56,577 bases of DNA. Origin: Akkermansiaceae bacterium (GTDB taxonomy: Bacteria > Verrucomicrobiota > Verrucomicrobiia > Verrucomicrobiales > Akkermansiaceae). The notes beneath the pieces were generated by a model. The model saw only the letters and a program-made list of their open reading frames with translations. It was not told where the DNA came from and did not search any database. The stretch spans positions 1 to 56,577 of the forward strand of contig CAIKHZ010000015.1 in NCBI GenBank assembly GCA_903827375.1. Reading direction: 5' to 3'. The translations under genes were made by a program, and so were the position numbers. Of this stretch, positions 18,575-28,680 are shown in pieces. How positions within the stretch are numbered: position 1 is the stretch's first letter; every line of letters begins with the position of its first letter.

Positions 18575-21529
18575 ATGAGATTGAGCCGACGGAGATTCTT
18601 GGGAGCTGGCAGCGCGGGGCTGGTAGGGTGGTGTGACAGTGGGATTGCCGGGCTGTTAGCTGCGGAAGCGGGTGAGGTGGTGGATGGAGTGTTAGGTAAA
18701 GCGCCGCCGGGTGATTCTGCGGATTTAGCGTTGCTCAAGGCATTGTGGGATCGACCAGGGCGGACGCACAAACCTCACACTCGTTGGTGGTGGCCTGGAA
18801 ATGCGTTGAGCCGGGAGGACATTACGCGGCAGTTGGAAGGAATGGCAGGGCAGGGGATGGGCGGGGTTGAGATCATGAGTTTGTGGAAGATGTATGAGAA
18901 GGGAAACGTCGAGTACCTAACACCCGAATTTCTCGCGTTGGTGAAACATGCGGTGGCGGAGGCCAAGCGCCTGGACATGGATGTTGCCATTACCTTCAGT
19001 CCCGGCTGGGGATTTGGCGGTGCGTGGGTTCCGCAGGCGGATCAAAGCAAGGTGTTGTGCATGTCTAGCAAGGATGTGGCGGCAGGCGCAAAGTTCAGTG
19101 GACCATTGCCCATGGCCGATCCCAAAGGCGTTCGCAGCGCCGAAGCGCCGGGGCCCAGGCCGCCCGGCAAACTCGTCGCTGTGGTCGCTGGCCGCCTAAC
19201 TGGCAAGGACCAACTCGACGCGGACTCCCTTGTCGATCTAACACCACTGGTGGAACCGGCGGGGTTGGCGCTGGATTGGGAGGCACCGGCGGGCGGGTGG
19301 CGGGTGATGGTATTTTGGCTGGAGTTCACTGGTCAGGTATGTTCGGCGCAAAGTTTTGAACCGCCGCCGATGGTGATTGATCACCTCAACCGAGGCGCTG
19401 TGGAACGCTACTGCGAGTACCTGGGCGGAGCGCTGGAGCAAACCGTGGGCCAGGAGTTCGGTAGCACCGTCGATTCCTTTTTTTGTGATAGCTTTGAATT
19501 TTGGCCGCTTTCGAACGCTCTGCTGTGGAGCACCGACACTCTGGCGGGTTTTCAAAAACACGCGGGCTACGATCTAACCAAGTACTTGCCCGTGCTGTGG
19601 CATGACATCGGCTCGCTGACCCCGCGGATTCGTTATGATATCGGGGAGTATTTGAGTTATCTCGGATTAGAAACATTTTTCAAGCCATTCAACGAATGGT
19701 GCGACAGGCATCATGTCCAGGCGCGCATCCAACCTCACTACCGGTTTAGCGAGGAATTGGTGCAGGGCGCTGGCTCGACCGCCCGGCCCGAGACGGAAGT
19801 GACCACCGCCCGATTTGAGCCAGTCGCCGACCCGCGCAAGGCGACCGCTTCCGGGGCACGATTTTATGGAAGGGAGATTGTATCGGCGGAGGCTTACACG
19901 TTCATCCATCCGTTGCGCTATCGCACGAATCTTCAGGACCTCAAAATTGCCACCGACGCGTTCTTGCGCGATGGCATCACTCAATTTTACAATCACGGGT
20001 ATTTTGGCTCGCCCGAGGCGCACGTCGCGCCCAGCCGGGATTTTCCCTGGGCCAATCGCATCGACCACTGGAACACGTGGTGGCCGCACTATCACTTTGT
20101 GGCGGCGTACGTAGCCCGCTGCTGCTCCGTGTTGCGCCAGGGGCGCTTAGTCGCCGACGTGTTGATTTACTCGCCACAGGCCAGCGCTTGGAGCGAGCGG
20201 GCGGTGTGGGGCAGCACGCGGCGGGTGATGCCCTACGGCAATCTCGCGAAAACTCTGGTGGCTAACGGCTACGACTTTGATATCGTCAATGACGACTTGT
20301 TGCAGCATCGCACGACGTTCCGTGACGGATGCCTAACGATCAATGGCCATGCCTATCGCTTGTTGCTGCTGCCGAGGGCGACTGTGCTGCCGATTGAGAC
20401 GCTTCGGAAAATCCGTGATTTTGTCAAAGCGGGCGGCACCGTGGTGGCTCTTGACGAATTGCCGACGAGCGCCGCAGGATTAAAAAATCATGAGGCCAAC
20501 GACCGAGAGATGCGCCAAATCATCGATGACTTGTTCAGCAGCGAGGCGTCCCGTCTAACTGGTGGCGTGTTTTTGCCGGAGTACAAGATCGATCGCAAGC
20601 CGTTTAATCCGGGCCGCCAGGCACCCGCGCCAACTCCCCCGCTCGATGCCGCGCAACGACGCCTGCTCGGCGTGTTGCAAAGCGTAACACCACCTGATTT
20701 TTGTTTGGCCGGACGGGTTCAGAGCGACGGACTGACGTTTATACACAAACAGATGGGCGAGGTGGATGTTTATTTTGTCAGCAACCTTCAGGCTTCGGCC
20801 ATCGCCACCGAGGTCACCTTTCGCGTCACCGGCAAGAAGCTGCAGCGCTGGGATGCCCTGACTGGGAAGGTGGAAGACGTCAGGCCGTGTCGAGTTGCAG
20901 TGGAGGGTACCAGCGTGGCGTTGGAGTTTGAGGCTTGGGAGTCGGCATTCTTTGTGTTTTGGCCGGGAGAACCGCTAGTGCAATCGGTGGCTCCGCGTAA
21001 GCCGCTAGATGAAGTTTTGTTAGTTAGTGGTATCTGGCAGATGAAACTTGAGGGGTACGGATTTGAGACATACGAGACAACCCTTGAGGTTCTGGCGTCG
21101 TGGACCGACACGCCGCGCACCCGGCATTTTTCCGGCACTGGACGCTATCAGATTGAGTTTGAAGTGCCGGCTCGGCGGGTAGAAGCTGGCACGCGGGTTT
21201 TGCTGGACTTGGGAGAGGTTGGCAATCTGGCGGAAGTCGAGTTAAATGGGCAGGCGGCGGGTGTAGCGTGGATGCATCCCTATCGGCTGGATGTCAGCCG
21301 CTTGCTGCGTGCGGGTTCCAACACGCTGGTGCTGCGGGTGAGTGACGCTCTGATCAACTATGTGAGCGGGTTGAAGGAGCCGACGGAGGTGCCCGAGGAG
21401 TTGCAGGCTCGCTTGGGCAAGGCGAATGCCGAGATCTATCCGGAAGGTGGATCCGCCAAACAGGAAATGAGCGAGACGGACCTGCCGCCGTCCGGCTTGA
21501 TAGGGCCGGTACGATTGGTGTTTCACTGA
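18575..21529 (+). CDS. GH106-like alpha-L-rhamnosidase, Tat-exported
   Basis: This is a 984-residue glycoside hydrolase. It begins with a twin-arginine signal (SRRRFLGAGSAGLVG). The catalytic module starts HTRWWWPGNALSREDITRQL and continues GMGGVEIMSLW, the pattern of GH106 alpha-L-rhamnosidases. Later blocks include GFGGAWVP, a putative barrel region to about residue 600, and a C-terminal galactose-binding-like beta-sandwich (about 860-960, LLDLGEVGNLAEVELNGQ). It is predicted to release terminal rhamnose from rhamnose-containing glycans in the periplasm or at the surface. The 42-nt gap to the sulfatase suggests a shared transcript and a sulfated-rhamnan type substrate, which is inference. 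Confidence 0.82.
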   Translation: MRLSRRRFLGAGSAGLVGWCDSGIAGLLAAEAGEVVDGVLGKAPPGDSADLALLKALWDRPGRTHKPHTRWWWPGNALSREDITRQLEGMAGQGMGGVEIMSLWKMYEKGNVEYLTPEFLALVKHAVAEAKRLDMDVAITFSPGWGFGGAWVPQADQSKVLCMSSKDVAAGAKFSGPLPMADPKGVRSAEAPGPRPPGKLVAVVAGRLTGKDQLDADSLVDLTPLVEPAGLALDWEAPAGGWRVMVFWLEFTGQVCSAQSFEPPPMVIDHLNRGAVERYCEYLGGALEQTVGQEFGSTVDSFFCDSFEFWPLSNALLWSTDTLAGFQKHAGYDLTKYLPVLWHDIGSLTPRIRYDIGEYLSYLGLETFFKPFNEWCDRHHVQARIQPHYRFSEELVQGAGSTARPETEVTTARFEPVADPRKATASGARFYGREIVSAEAYTFIHPLRYRTNLQDLKIATDAFLRDGITQFYNHGYFGSPEAHVAPSRDFPWANRIDHWNTWWPHYHFVAAYVARCCSVLRQGRLVADVLIYSPQASAWSERAVWGSTRRVMPYGNLAKTLVANGYDFDIVNDDLLQHRTTFRDGCLTINGHAYRLLLLPRATVLPIETLRKIRDFVKAGGTVVALDELPTSAAGLKNHEANDREMRQIIDDLFSSEASRLTGGVFLPEYKIDRKPFNPGRQAPAPTPPLDAAQRRLLGVLQSVTPPDFCLAGRVQSDGLTFIHKQMGEVDVYFVSNLQASAIATEVTFRVTGKKLQRWDALTGKVEDVRPCRVAVEGTSVALEFEAWESAFFVFWPGEPLVQSVAPRKPLDEVLLVSGIWQMKLEGYGFETYETTLEVLASWTDTPRTRHFSGTGRYQIEFEVPARRVEAGTRVLLDLGEVGNLAEVELNGQAAGVAWMHPYRLDVSRLLRAGSNTLVLRVSDALINYVSGLKEPTEVPEELQARLGKANAEIYPEGGSAKQEMSETDLPPSGLIGPVRLVFH

Positions 21530-21543
21530 GGAATAGATATTAT
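21515..21543 (+). promoter_or_regulatory. Candidate promoter of the OprB-like porin
   Basis: TTGGTG (21515-21520), a 17-nt spacer and TATTAT (21538-21543) lie just ahead of the porin ATG at 21567. The -35 overlaps the last codons of the rhamnosidase gene. The -10 is strong and the -35 is weak. Confidence 0.4.
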
Positions 21544-21566
21544 ATTTTCAGCCCATAGACAGATTC

Positions 21567-22934
21567 ATGCACCAAGATCCGAATCCTAAATTGTCCTATA
21601 ACCCGTGCTTGCGCCTGGATTGTCAATTCCGGGTCGGCTCCGGGGCTTTTTGGCCGGATATTGGGGGTAGCTGGGAGCGTGCAAACCGGGCGGGTTTCCG
21701 GTTGTTAGCCAGCATGATTGGAGTGGCATTATGGATTGGAGTTACTGATGCGCGGGGAGAGCGCACAAGCACAGCAAGTGCCAGAAGCGAATTTGAATAC
21801 GACGGGGATTTTCTGCGAAACCTCTCCGGCGGGATCCAGCAGGGCAATGCATACAATGGTTATATCAAATTTGGTGAGACGCTCGGCTTTGGGAATTGGC
21901 TGGATCCAGCTGATGAATCCAGCGGGCGGCGGGAATTTGCGCTGCATGCGAGTCTGATTTTTCCGCATGGTGAGAGTTTGTCACGTGAGGACGTCGGCGA
22001 TCTCAACGGGGTAAGCAACTATTATAGCAACTCAGGTCTGCGCTTGTTCTCATTGTGGGCCGAGGGGAATTTTTTCAGCGATCAATTGTCGCTGCGAATG
22101 GGCATCTGGGCACTGGATAAAGGCAGTGGCTTCTGGCAGTCGGAGGGTGCAGGGCATTTTCTCAACAGCGGTTTTGGCACATTTCCGGTAGTGAGTTATG
22201 GCTTGGTTGCGCCGATCTATCCGGTGTCAGCGCCTTGCATCCGGGTTGAGTGGAAGCCGGTGGAGGCCGCCCAACCTCTGACGTTGCGGACTGCTATCTT
22301 CAGTGGAGATGTGGGCACTCCCGCAGACAATCGTCACAATACCCAATGGAATCTATCTGCCAGTCATGGAGTCTCGCTTTTTGCCGAGGCTGAGTATAAG
22401 GCGAAATCCAGCGACGGAAAGCCGATGGGTACCTACAAGGTGGGTGGTTTCTATGACTCCCAAGAATTCACCGATATGAGTGGTGCACAGCCGCATCACG
22501 GCAACTACGGATGCTATGCGATCGCCGATCAGAATATCAGCTCTATCATCACCTGTGTTCCTCACGAATTGGCTGTTTTTGCGAAATTCGCGGTGGCCCC
22601 AAACGATCGAAATTTTGTGGCATTTGATACCGAGACGGGCATCAGCTACACGGGGTTATTCACCACGGCCGATGGGCGCGAGGACGTGCTGGCCCTCGGT
22701 GCCGGCCATTCCATGATTAGCGACCGTGCAAGGGATGTTGCTGGCAATGCATACCCCAAGCATGGCGAGACGGTGCTCGAGTTGACCTATCAAGCGCATC
22801 TGCCGATATTGGAACGGCAAGGTGCGCTAAATGTGCTGGTGCAACCCGACGTCCAATATATCATCCATCCCGGAGCTGTGCGCGCAACAACCAACGCACT
22901 GGTGGCCGGGGTCCGTTTTACGGCCAGATTCTAA
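21567..22934 (+). CDS. Carbohydrate-selective porin, OprB-like
   Basis: This is a 455-residue predicted outer-membrane beta-barrel. A hydrophobic export segment lies around residues 45-65 (FRLLASMIGVALWIGV), preceded by an unusually long N-terminus. An ATG at 21717 inside this segment is an alternative start, but the putative promoter favours 21567. The barrel shows OprB-type features: SFLRNLSGG-like opening (DGDFLRNLSGGIQQGN), GLRLFSLWAEGNFF, the LSLRMGIWALDKGSGFWQSE pattern, and a terminal aromatic residue (VRFTARF). It would import oligosaccharides and follows the sulfatase and rhamnosidase genes. It ends only 12 nt from the convergent efflux-pump gene. Confidence 0.8.
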   Translation: MHQDPNPKLSYNPCLRLDCQFRVGSGAFWPDIGGSWERANRAGFRLLASMIGVALWIGVTDARGERTSTASARSEFEYDGDFLRNLSGGIQQGNAYNGYIKFGETLGFGNWLDPADESSGRREFALHASLIFPHGESLSREDVGDLNGVSNYYSNSGLRLFSLWAEGNFFSDQLSLRMGIWALDKGSGFWQSEGAGHFLNSGFGTFPVVSYGLVAPIYPVSAPCIRVEWKPVEAAQPLTLRTAIFSGDVGTPADNRHNTQWNLSASHGVSLFAEAEYKAKSSDGKPMGTYKVGGFYDSQEFTDMSGAQPHHGNYGCYAIADQNISSIITCVPHELAVFAKFAVAPNDRNFVAFDTETGISYTGLFTTADGREDVLALGAGHSMISDRARDVAGNAYPKHGETVLELTYQAHLPILERQGALNVLVQPDVQYIIHPGAVRATTNALVAGVRFTARF

Positions 22935-22946
22935 CGAGGGTTCAGC

Positions 22947-25900
22947 TCACGATTCCGGTTTCCTGGTTTCAAAGAATGGATAGAGGATAGGCAGGATGAA
23001 CAAGGTGAGCATGGTGGCCGTGATCAGGCCGCCGACGATGACCGAGGCGAAGGGACGGGATGTTTCCGAGCCGACCTGATGGGACAACGCGGCTGGCAGC
23101 AGCCCTAGGGCGGCCATGGTGGCGGTCATCATCACCTGGCGCATTCGCGAGATGGCGCCTTCTCGAACAGCTTCGGCTAGGGCCATGCCAGAGTCGCGCA
23201 GTTCGCGGATGCGTTCGACGAGCAACACTCCGTTCTGGACAGAAACCCCGAAGAGGGCGATGAAGCCGACTAACGCCGAGACAGATAGATTCAGCCCGGC
23301 CACCGGCAGGGCGAGAACTCCGCCCACCGCTGCAAATGGAATATTGAGCAAAATCAGGAATGCCAATTTGCCGGAGTCGAAGGCGGTGAAGAGCAGGAAA
23401 AAGATGGCGATCAGAGTGACCGGCACAATGATGGCGAGTCGGCGAACGGCGCGTTGTTGATTTTCAAAGGCACCGGTCCATTGCATGGTATAGCCTGTGG
23501 GTAGTTTCACGGCTTGACTGACTTTTGATTGCGCTTCGGCGACGAGGGAGCCGAGGTCGCGTCCGCGGACTGAGATTTTCACAGCGGCGAAGCGTGAGTT
23601 TTCCTCGCGTTCGATGCGTGCAAACCCCGGATGGACCTCAACGGATGTGAGCGCCGCCAACGTCAGACGCTCGCCGTTGGATCCAAACACCGGAATACTG
23701 CGGATCGAGTCCAAATCAGCCACCGTTTCCGGCATCATCTTGACCACCAGATCAAAGGTGCGTTCCCCTTCTAACACGCGGGTGGCAACCGCCCCACCCA
23801 GCGCAGTCTCGATCACGGATTGGACGTCGGACACCGACAGCCCAACCCGCGCAATTGCAGCGCGGTCAATGGCAATCTGCACCTGCGGCTGGCCGATTAA
23901 TTCATCGGTGCCAACGTCGGTGGCCCCAGATATGGCCTTGATGGTTTCGACCGTCTTATCGGCCAGCGCTTGAAGTTTGTTGGGGTCTTCACCAAAGATC
24001 TTGACGCTCAACTCGCTCTTGATGCCGGACACCGCCTCGTTGACGTTGTCCTCGATGTATTGGCTGAATTGGAATTCGACGCCCGGGATTCGGGCCAATT
24101 GGTGTTTCATTGCCTCACATAACTCCTCGCGGGTCTTGGCAGTGGTCCACTCGGAGCGCGGCTTGAGCTCGATGTTGTATTCTGCCACGTCAAACCCGTT
24201 GATGTCAGTGCCATCGTCAGGCCGGCCTAACTGGCTAACGATGGTCTTACACTCTGGGAAGGTAGCCAGGATGGCGCGGGCTTGGCGGACGATGCCGGCG
24301 GCCTCGGTGGGGGCGATGGTTTGGGGCATGAATCCGCGCACCCAAAGTGAGCCTTCATCTAGTTTTGGTAGAAACTCAGAACCGGTGAAATGCAAGACAA
24401 CGCCGCTGCCCACCAAGCTGGCCACAGCAAGGACTAGCACCGCCACCCGTGATCTGAGCGCCCAATCGAGAAGCGGCCGGTAGATGCGCAACAGCAGCCG
24501 CACCGTGATGGATTCGTGTTCTTGGCCATCACCGGTTTTCAGTTTGGTCGCAAAACTGGCTAACACCGGAACCACCGTCAGGGCTAGGATGGTGCCCACG
24601 ACCAGCGCAAAGGTAAGAGTCAGGGCCATCGGCTGGAAGATTTTGCCCTCCACACGCTGGAGTGTGTACAGGGGAATGAAGGCGGTTAGAAGGATGGCTT
24701 TCGAGAACAGAATCGGCCGCCCCATCTGCGACACGGCTTCAACAATTGCCGAGGGCAGGTTGCGGAAGCCGGCCCGGCGCTTTTCCAGCAATTGGAGTAA
24801 ATTTTCGACGACGACCACTGCGGAATCGACGATAATGCCGAAGTCGATGGCGCCCATTGATATGAGGTTGGCGGGGATTCCGCGCAAATCCAGCAGCAAA
24901 AACGCGCCTAACAGCGATAACGGAACGACGGTGGCCACGACCAGCGCTGAGCGGTAGTTGCCCAAGCCGAGGAATAAGATCAATACTAGCAAAACAAGCG
25001 AGATCCCCTCAAGCATGTTGTGCTGCACGGTATGCAAGGTGCGGTCGATTAGATGGGTGCGGTCGTAGAAGGTATCCAAGCGCACGCCTGGAGGCAGTTT
25101 GCCATGGTTGATTTGATCGACTTTGGCGCGGATACTGTTGAGCACTTCGCCGGCGTTCTCGCCCTTGCGCAAGATGACAACCCCCTGCACGACGTCATCT
25201 TCGTCGGGGGTTCCTGGCACCAGTTTGCCAACCCGCCCGAGGCGCAGTTGATGGCCGATTTCCACCCGGCCGAGGTCACTTATTTTCACCGGTGTGCCGC
25301 TGCGGGTATCCACCGCTATGGATCCGATATCCGAGGTGTTGCCAATGAGCCCGAGACCCCGGACGATATACATTTCCGGCCCGTGCTCGATATAGGAACC
25401 ACCGGCATTGCGGTTGCCGTTAGATAAGGCGTCGAGCACTTGTTTGAGGGTTAGGCCATAGGACTTGAGCTTTGCGGGATCGATAAGCACCTGATATTGT
25501 TTGGTCGGACCGCCGAAGCCCACCACATCGACGACGCCTGGCACGGTGCGCATTTCGCGTTCGACGACCCAGTCTTCTAGCGCCTTGAGTTCCTCCGCGG
25601 GAAAGCCGGGCGGTGCCTTGAGGGTGTAGCGGTAAATCTCGCCGACGGGGGTGGAATCCGGCGACAGGCTGGCCTGGGCACCTGTGGGCAGTTGGACCGC
25701 AGCGAGTTGTTGGAACGCCTGGGTACGAACGTCATTGGTTTTGGCGTCGTCTTGGAAGACAATGGTCACCTGCGACAGTCCAAACAGCGAGATGGAACGC
25801 AGGGATGCCCGCTTGGGAATCCCGTTCATCTGGTTCTCAATCGGGATGGTCACCAAGCGCTCAACTTCCTCTGCCGCGTGACCGGGGAAGAGGGTGATGA

Positions 25901-26042
25901 TTTGCACCTGAATGTTGGTGACGTCCGGATAGGCCTCTACTGGCAGGCGTTTGAAGCTAACCACTCCGGCGAGGATGAAGAGCACCATCAGTGCTAAAAC
26001 GATCGCGCGGTGGCGCAGGGCAAATGATGTTAGACTGGCCAT
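22947..26042 (-). CDS. Heavy-metal efflux RND transporter (CzcA/CusA family)
   Basis: This 1031-residue HME-RND pump has the N-terminal TM1 (FALRHRAIVLALMVLFILAG) and porter domain signatures (AYPDVTNIQVQI, GHAAEEVERLVTIPIE). TM4 carries the proton-relay motif of the family, AIDFGIIVDSAVVVVEN. The start is the ATG at 26042, four nt after the adaptor stop. The longer frame to 26111 would overlap the adaptor gene. The pump works with the adaptor and outer-membrane factor encoded upstream to expel divalent (Co/Zn/Cd) or monovalent (Cu/Ag) metals. The sequence alone does not decide which. Confidence 0.93.
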   Translation of the reverse strand: MASLTSFALRHRAIVLALMVLFILAGVVSFKRLPVEAYPDVTNIQVQIITLFPGHAAEEVERLVTIPIENQMNGIPKRASLRSISLFGLSQVTIVFQDDAKTNDVRTQAFQQLAAVQLPTGAQASLSPDSTPVGEIYRYTLKAPPGFPAEELKALEDWVVEREMRTVPGVVDVVGFGGPTKQYQVLIDPAKLKSYGLTLKQVLDALSNGNRNAGGSYIEHGPEMYIVRGLGLIGNTSDIGSIAVDTRSGTPVKISDLGRVEIGHQLRLGRVGKLVPGTPDEDDVVQGVVILRKGENAGEVLNSIRAKVDQINHGKLPPGVRLDTFYDRTHLIDRTLHTVQHNMLEGISLVLLVLILFLGLGNYRSALVVATVVPLSLLGAFLLLDLRGIPANLISMGAIDFGIIVDSAVVVVENLLQLLEKRRAGFRNLPSAIVEAVSQMGRPILFSKAILLTAFIPLYTLQRVEGKIFQPMALTLTFALVVGTILALTVVPVLASFATKLKTGDGQEHESITVRLLLRIYRPLLDWALRSRVAVLVLAVASLVGSGVVLHFTGSEFLPKLDEGSLWVRGFMPQTIAPTEAAGIVRQARAILATFPECKTIVSQLGRPDDGTDINGFDVAEYNIELKPRSEWTTAKTREELCEAMKHQLARIPGVEFQFSQYIEDNVNEAVSGIKSELSVKIFGEDPNKLQALADKTVETIKAISGATDVGTDELIGQPQVQIAIDRAAIARVGLSVSDVQSVIETALGGAVATRVLEGERTFDLVVKMMPETVADLDSIRSIPVFGSNGERLTLAALTSVEVHPGFARIEREENSRFAAVKISVRGRDLGSLVAEAQSKVSQAVKLPTGYTMQWTGAFENQQRAVRRLAIIVPVTLIAIFFLLFTAFDSGKLAFLILLNIPFAAVGGVLALPVAGLNLSVSALVGFIALFGVSVQNGVLLVERIRELRDSGMALAEAVREGAISRMRQVMMTATMAALGLLPAALSHQVGSETSRPFASVIVGGLITATMLTLFILPILYPFFETRKPES

Positions 26043-26046
26043 GGGC

Positions 26047-27303
26047 TCAATCTTTTGAGGGTTCGGCCATCGCTTGCAACTGCAGACAGCCCTTGGCGAC
26101 GATGCGCTCATTGGCTGCGAGATGGGTGGTTACGGTGATCTTTCCATCATGTTCCCTGCCGATATCAACCGTTCTGAGTTGATAGCATCCGGGAGATTTT
26201 TCGACATAGATGCAATGTTTTTCGTCTTTGGAAAATACCGCGCCGGAAGGCACCTCGACGAATCCGGCTGGGCGGTCTGAAGCTGGCGTGTTGGCGGATG
26301 ACCCAGCGCCGCTGCCCGAGCGGGCTGCGGTTTCCCCATCTGTTTCGATTTCCACTGCAACATACATCTCGGACCTGAGCAGGCCGTCCTTGTTATCCAC
26401 AATTCCGCGGGCTTTGACCATCCTCGTCAAGGGATCTAGCGAATCGCCGATGAGTTCCAGATGTCCATCGAAGGATTTGTCAGGGTAGGCGCGGGATTTG
26501 ATATGGAGGACTTGGCCGGGCTTGAGAGTGCCAGTTTCCAGTTCGGTGATATCGAGTTGCACCGCGAGTTGGCGGGGATCACTGACGATGAAGAGAGGCG
26601 CGAAGAGTTGCGGCGCATTGGCAAGCATCTGGTCAGGGCGCACTTCCTGTCCCGGGTTGATCGTCTTGTCCACGACGGTTCCAGCCACCGGCGATTTGAG
26701 CGGATAGTGGCCATCAACTGTGCCGGCTGTCACCCCGTAAAGTGCCAGACGTGCCTTGGCCCGCTGGTTCTCAGATGTCTTGGCCGCATAATCATCCTCG
26801 GCGGCCTCCACATCCTTTTGGGCCACCGCACCGTGGGCAAATAAATCTTGCAATCGCGTGAGAGTCCGGGCTGATAGTTTTTCGTCGGCCGCCGCTCGGC
26901 TGGCATCCGCCTGGGCTTGCCCGAAGTCGGGTGAGGCAATCATCGCCAGCGGTGAGCCAACCTCCACCTGCTGGCCGATTTGGACACAGATCTTATCAAC
27001 CCGCCCGGCCACCGAGGCGAATACCCGCACCGTGGCATCCTCGTACCAGCCAAGGTGGCCGTTGACCCTAACCACGGATTTTGCTAGGGGTTGTGCCGAA
27101 TCTATCAAGAGCGACTCCAGCTGCGGTGAGCCTAACGGAAACGTGATGGTATCGCCTTGAACTTTTGCGGCTGGTTCATTCCCGGCGGGTGGCTTGGCCG
27201 ACTCTTGGTGGCCGCCGTGGCAGGCTAGCAGCCCGGTGGAACATACAATCAAGGCGCCTGCATGGCAGCACCAGCGCCGGTGGCTTGTTAGCAATGATGT
27301 CAT
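26047..27303 (-). CDS. Efflux RND periplasmic adaptor lipoprotein (CzcB/CusB-like)
   Basis: This is a 418-residue membrane-fusion protein with a lipoprotein signal (lipobox LLAC, cysteine near residue 28). Barrel-sandwich halves contain VFASVAGRVDKICVQIGQQV and YPLKSPVAGTVVDKTINPGQ, separated by a helical hairpin (about 130-190). A beta-barrel domain (QLAVQLDITELETGTLKPGQ) and a membrane-proximal domain follow. No Met-rich copper motif is evident. Its ATG overlaps the stop of the outer-membrane factor gene, and the pump gene follows 4 nt after its stop. Confidence 0.9.
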   Translation of the reverse strand: MTSLLTSHRRWCCHAGALIVCSTGLLACHGGHQESAKPPAGNEPAAKVQGDTITFPLGSPQLESLLIDSAQPLAKSVVRVNGHLGWYEDATVRVFASVAGRVDKICVQIGQQVEVGSPLAMIASPDFGQAQADASRAAADEKLSARTLTRLQDLFAHGAVAQKDVEAAEDDYAAKTSENQRAKARLALYGVTAGTVDGHYPLKSPVAGTVVDKTINPGQEVRPDQMLANAPQLFAPLFIVSDPRQLAVQLDITELETGTLKPGQVLHIKSRAYPDKSFDGHLELIGDSLDPLTRMVKARGIVDNKDGLLRSEMYVAVEIETDGETAARSGSGAGSSANTPASDRPAGFVEVPSGAVFSKDEKHCIYVEKSPGCYQLRTVDIGREHDGKITVTTHLAANERIVAKGCLQLQAMAEPSKD

Positions 27304-28655
27304 GGATGGTGGAGGTTGAGGACGTTGGCGAGGGTGGCGGCGGCACTGGCTTTGTCGGCCATTGCCTGGGCAGTGGCCACCCGGATGTCGTTGTCGGTGC
27401 GCTGTGCCTGCAACAAATCGACGAGTGCGGCCCCGCCTTTTTGATAGGCATATTGAACGATCTTCACCGTTTCAGCAGATTTAGGGGCGATGGTGTTAGC
27501 ATAGCGCTTGCGGCGGGCGCTGGCCTCTTCCAAGGCCGCGCGGGCGGCCGCCACCTCGGCGGCGGCCTGGGCCTTGATCTTGCCGAGTTGGTCGGCGGCG
27601 AGGGCTTGGGCGGCGGCGGCGGCTTTGATGTTTCCTTTGTTAGAATTCCATAAAGGAAGGGGGAATGACAGGCCGATGCCGATGGTGTTAGCTGTATCCG
27701 GGGGATTGTGCTCGTATTGGAGCAGGGCGGTGGGATCTGGAATGCGCATGGCCTTTTGGAGGTCGTGGTCTGCCTCGGCCTTGCGCAGGTTGGCTTCGGC
27801 GGCAAGGACGTCCGGGCGGAGCTGGGCTGTGGCCTCAGGCGCGGCGAAGGAATCGGTGGCGAGCGACTCTAGATTGTCAGACGCTTGCCATGTGCCTTTT
27901 GGCGACTTTTCACCGAGGAGCACTTCCATGGCGATTCGTGCTGTTAGGGCAGTGCTTTTTGCGGCTTCGGCGTTGAGTTCGAGTTGCTCGGCGGCAATTT
28001 CGATTTGCGCCTTGTCAGACTGGGAGATATCACCTGCATTGAGGCGGGCTCCGGCGATTTTCGCCTGTTGGCGGAGTGAAGCTGCAGAATTGCTCAGAAT
28101 TGCCACGTTGGCCTCGGCGAGCAGCGCTGCGAGGTATGCCTTGGTGACTCCCAGGTCCAGGATGCGGCGTGCATCCTGCAAACTGGCGCTGGCGGCTAGA
28201 CGGCCATGGCTGGCGGAGCTTTGACGAAGGCCGCGTTTGCCGCCGATTTCAATGAGTTGGTTGACGGCGAAGACGGAATCATAGCTGCGGTTCCAGAGCG
28301 AGTTGCCGCGGCGGGTTCCGTTAGGTGAGGCATCGCTGCTGATTTTTCCGGTCGTGTATGAAAATGTCGGATTGGGAAACTCCCGGCTAACCAACTCCAG
28401 GGCGATCGTCTGATCAACATTCGCCTGCGCGGCTAACAAATCCCAATTCCGCTGGTAAGCAATGCGCCGTGCATCGGCCAAGCTCAGTTTGTGGGGCAGG
28501 GCGGATGCCATGGCGGGCGCGGGCCGATCGGTGCTTGGCGCAGCGGCAGCTGGTTCCCGGGCCGGTAACATGCAGCTGCTCAGCGAGGTGGCCATCAGAG
28601 CACAGAGCCACCGCGGGGACACGAGCGATTGAGGGAAACCTGAAAGATAACACAT
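27300..28655 (-). CDS. TolC-family outer-membrane efflux lipoprotein (CzcC/CusC-like)
   Basis: This is a 451-residue outer-membrane factor. It has a signal peptide with lipobox LSSC, then the two coiled-coil OEP repeats (LSLADARRIAYQRNWDLLAA near residue 60; LRPDVLAAEANLRKAEADHD near 285). The frame extends to 28709, but the predicted transcription start (about 28674, from the promoter at 28709-28681) lies inside that extension. The ATG at 28655 is therefore the right start. It is the first gene of the tripartite efflux operon, with a 4-nt overlap into the adaptor gene. Confidence 0.9.
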   Translation of the reverse strand: MCYLSGFPQSLVSPRWLCALMATSLSSCMLPAREPAAAAPSTDRPAPAMASALPHKLSLADARRIAYQRNWDLLAAQANVDQTIALELVSREFPNPTFSYTTGKISSDASPNGTRRGNSLWNRSYDSVFAVNQLIEIGGKRGLRQSSASHGRLAASASLQDARRILDLGVTKAYLAALLAEANVAILSNSAASLRQQAKIAGARLNAGDISQSDKAQIEIAAEQLELNAEAAKSTALTARIAMEVLLGEKSPKGTWQASDNLESLATDSFAAPEATAQLRPDVLAAEANLRKAEADHDLQKAMRIPDPTALLQYEHNPPDTANTIGIGLSFPLPLWNSNKGNIKAAAAAQALAADQLGKIKAQAAAEVAAARAALEEASARRKRYANTIAPKSAETVKIVQYAYQKGGAALVDLLQAQRTDNDIRVATAQAMADKASAAATLANVLNLHHP

Positions 28656-28680
28656 TGGAGGAATCAGTTGGAACGGCAGC

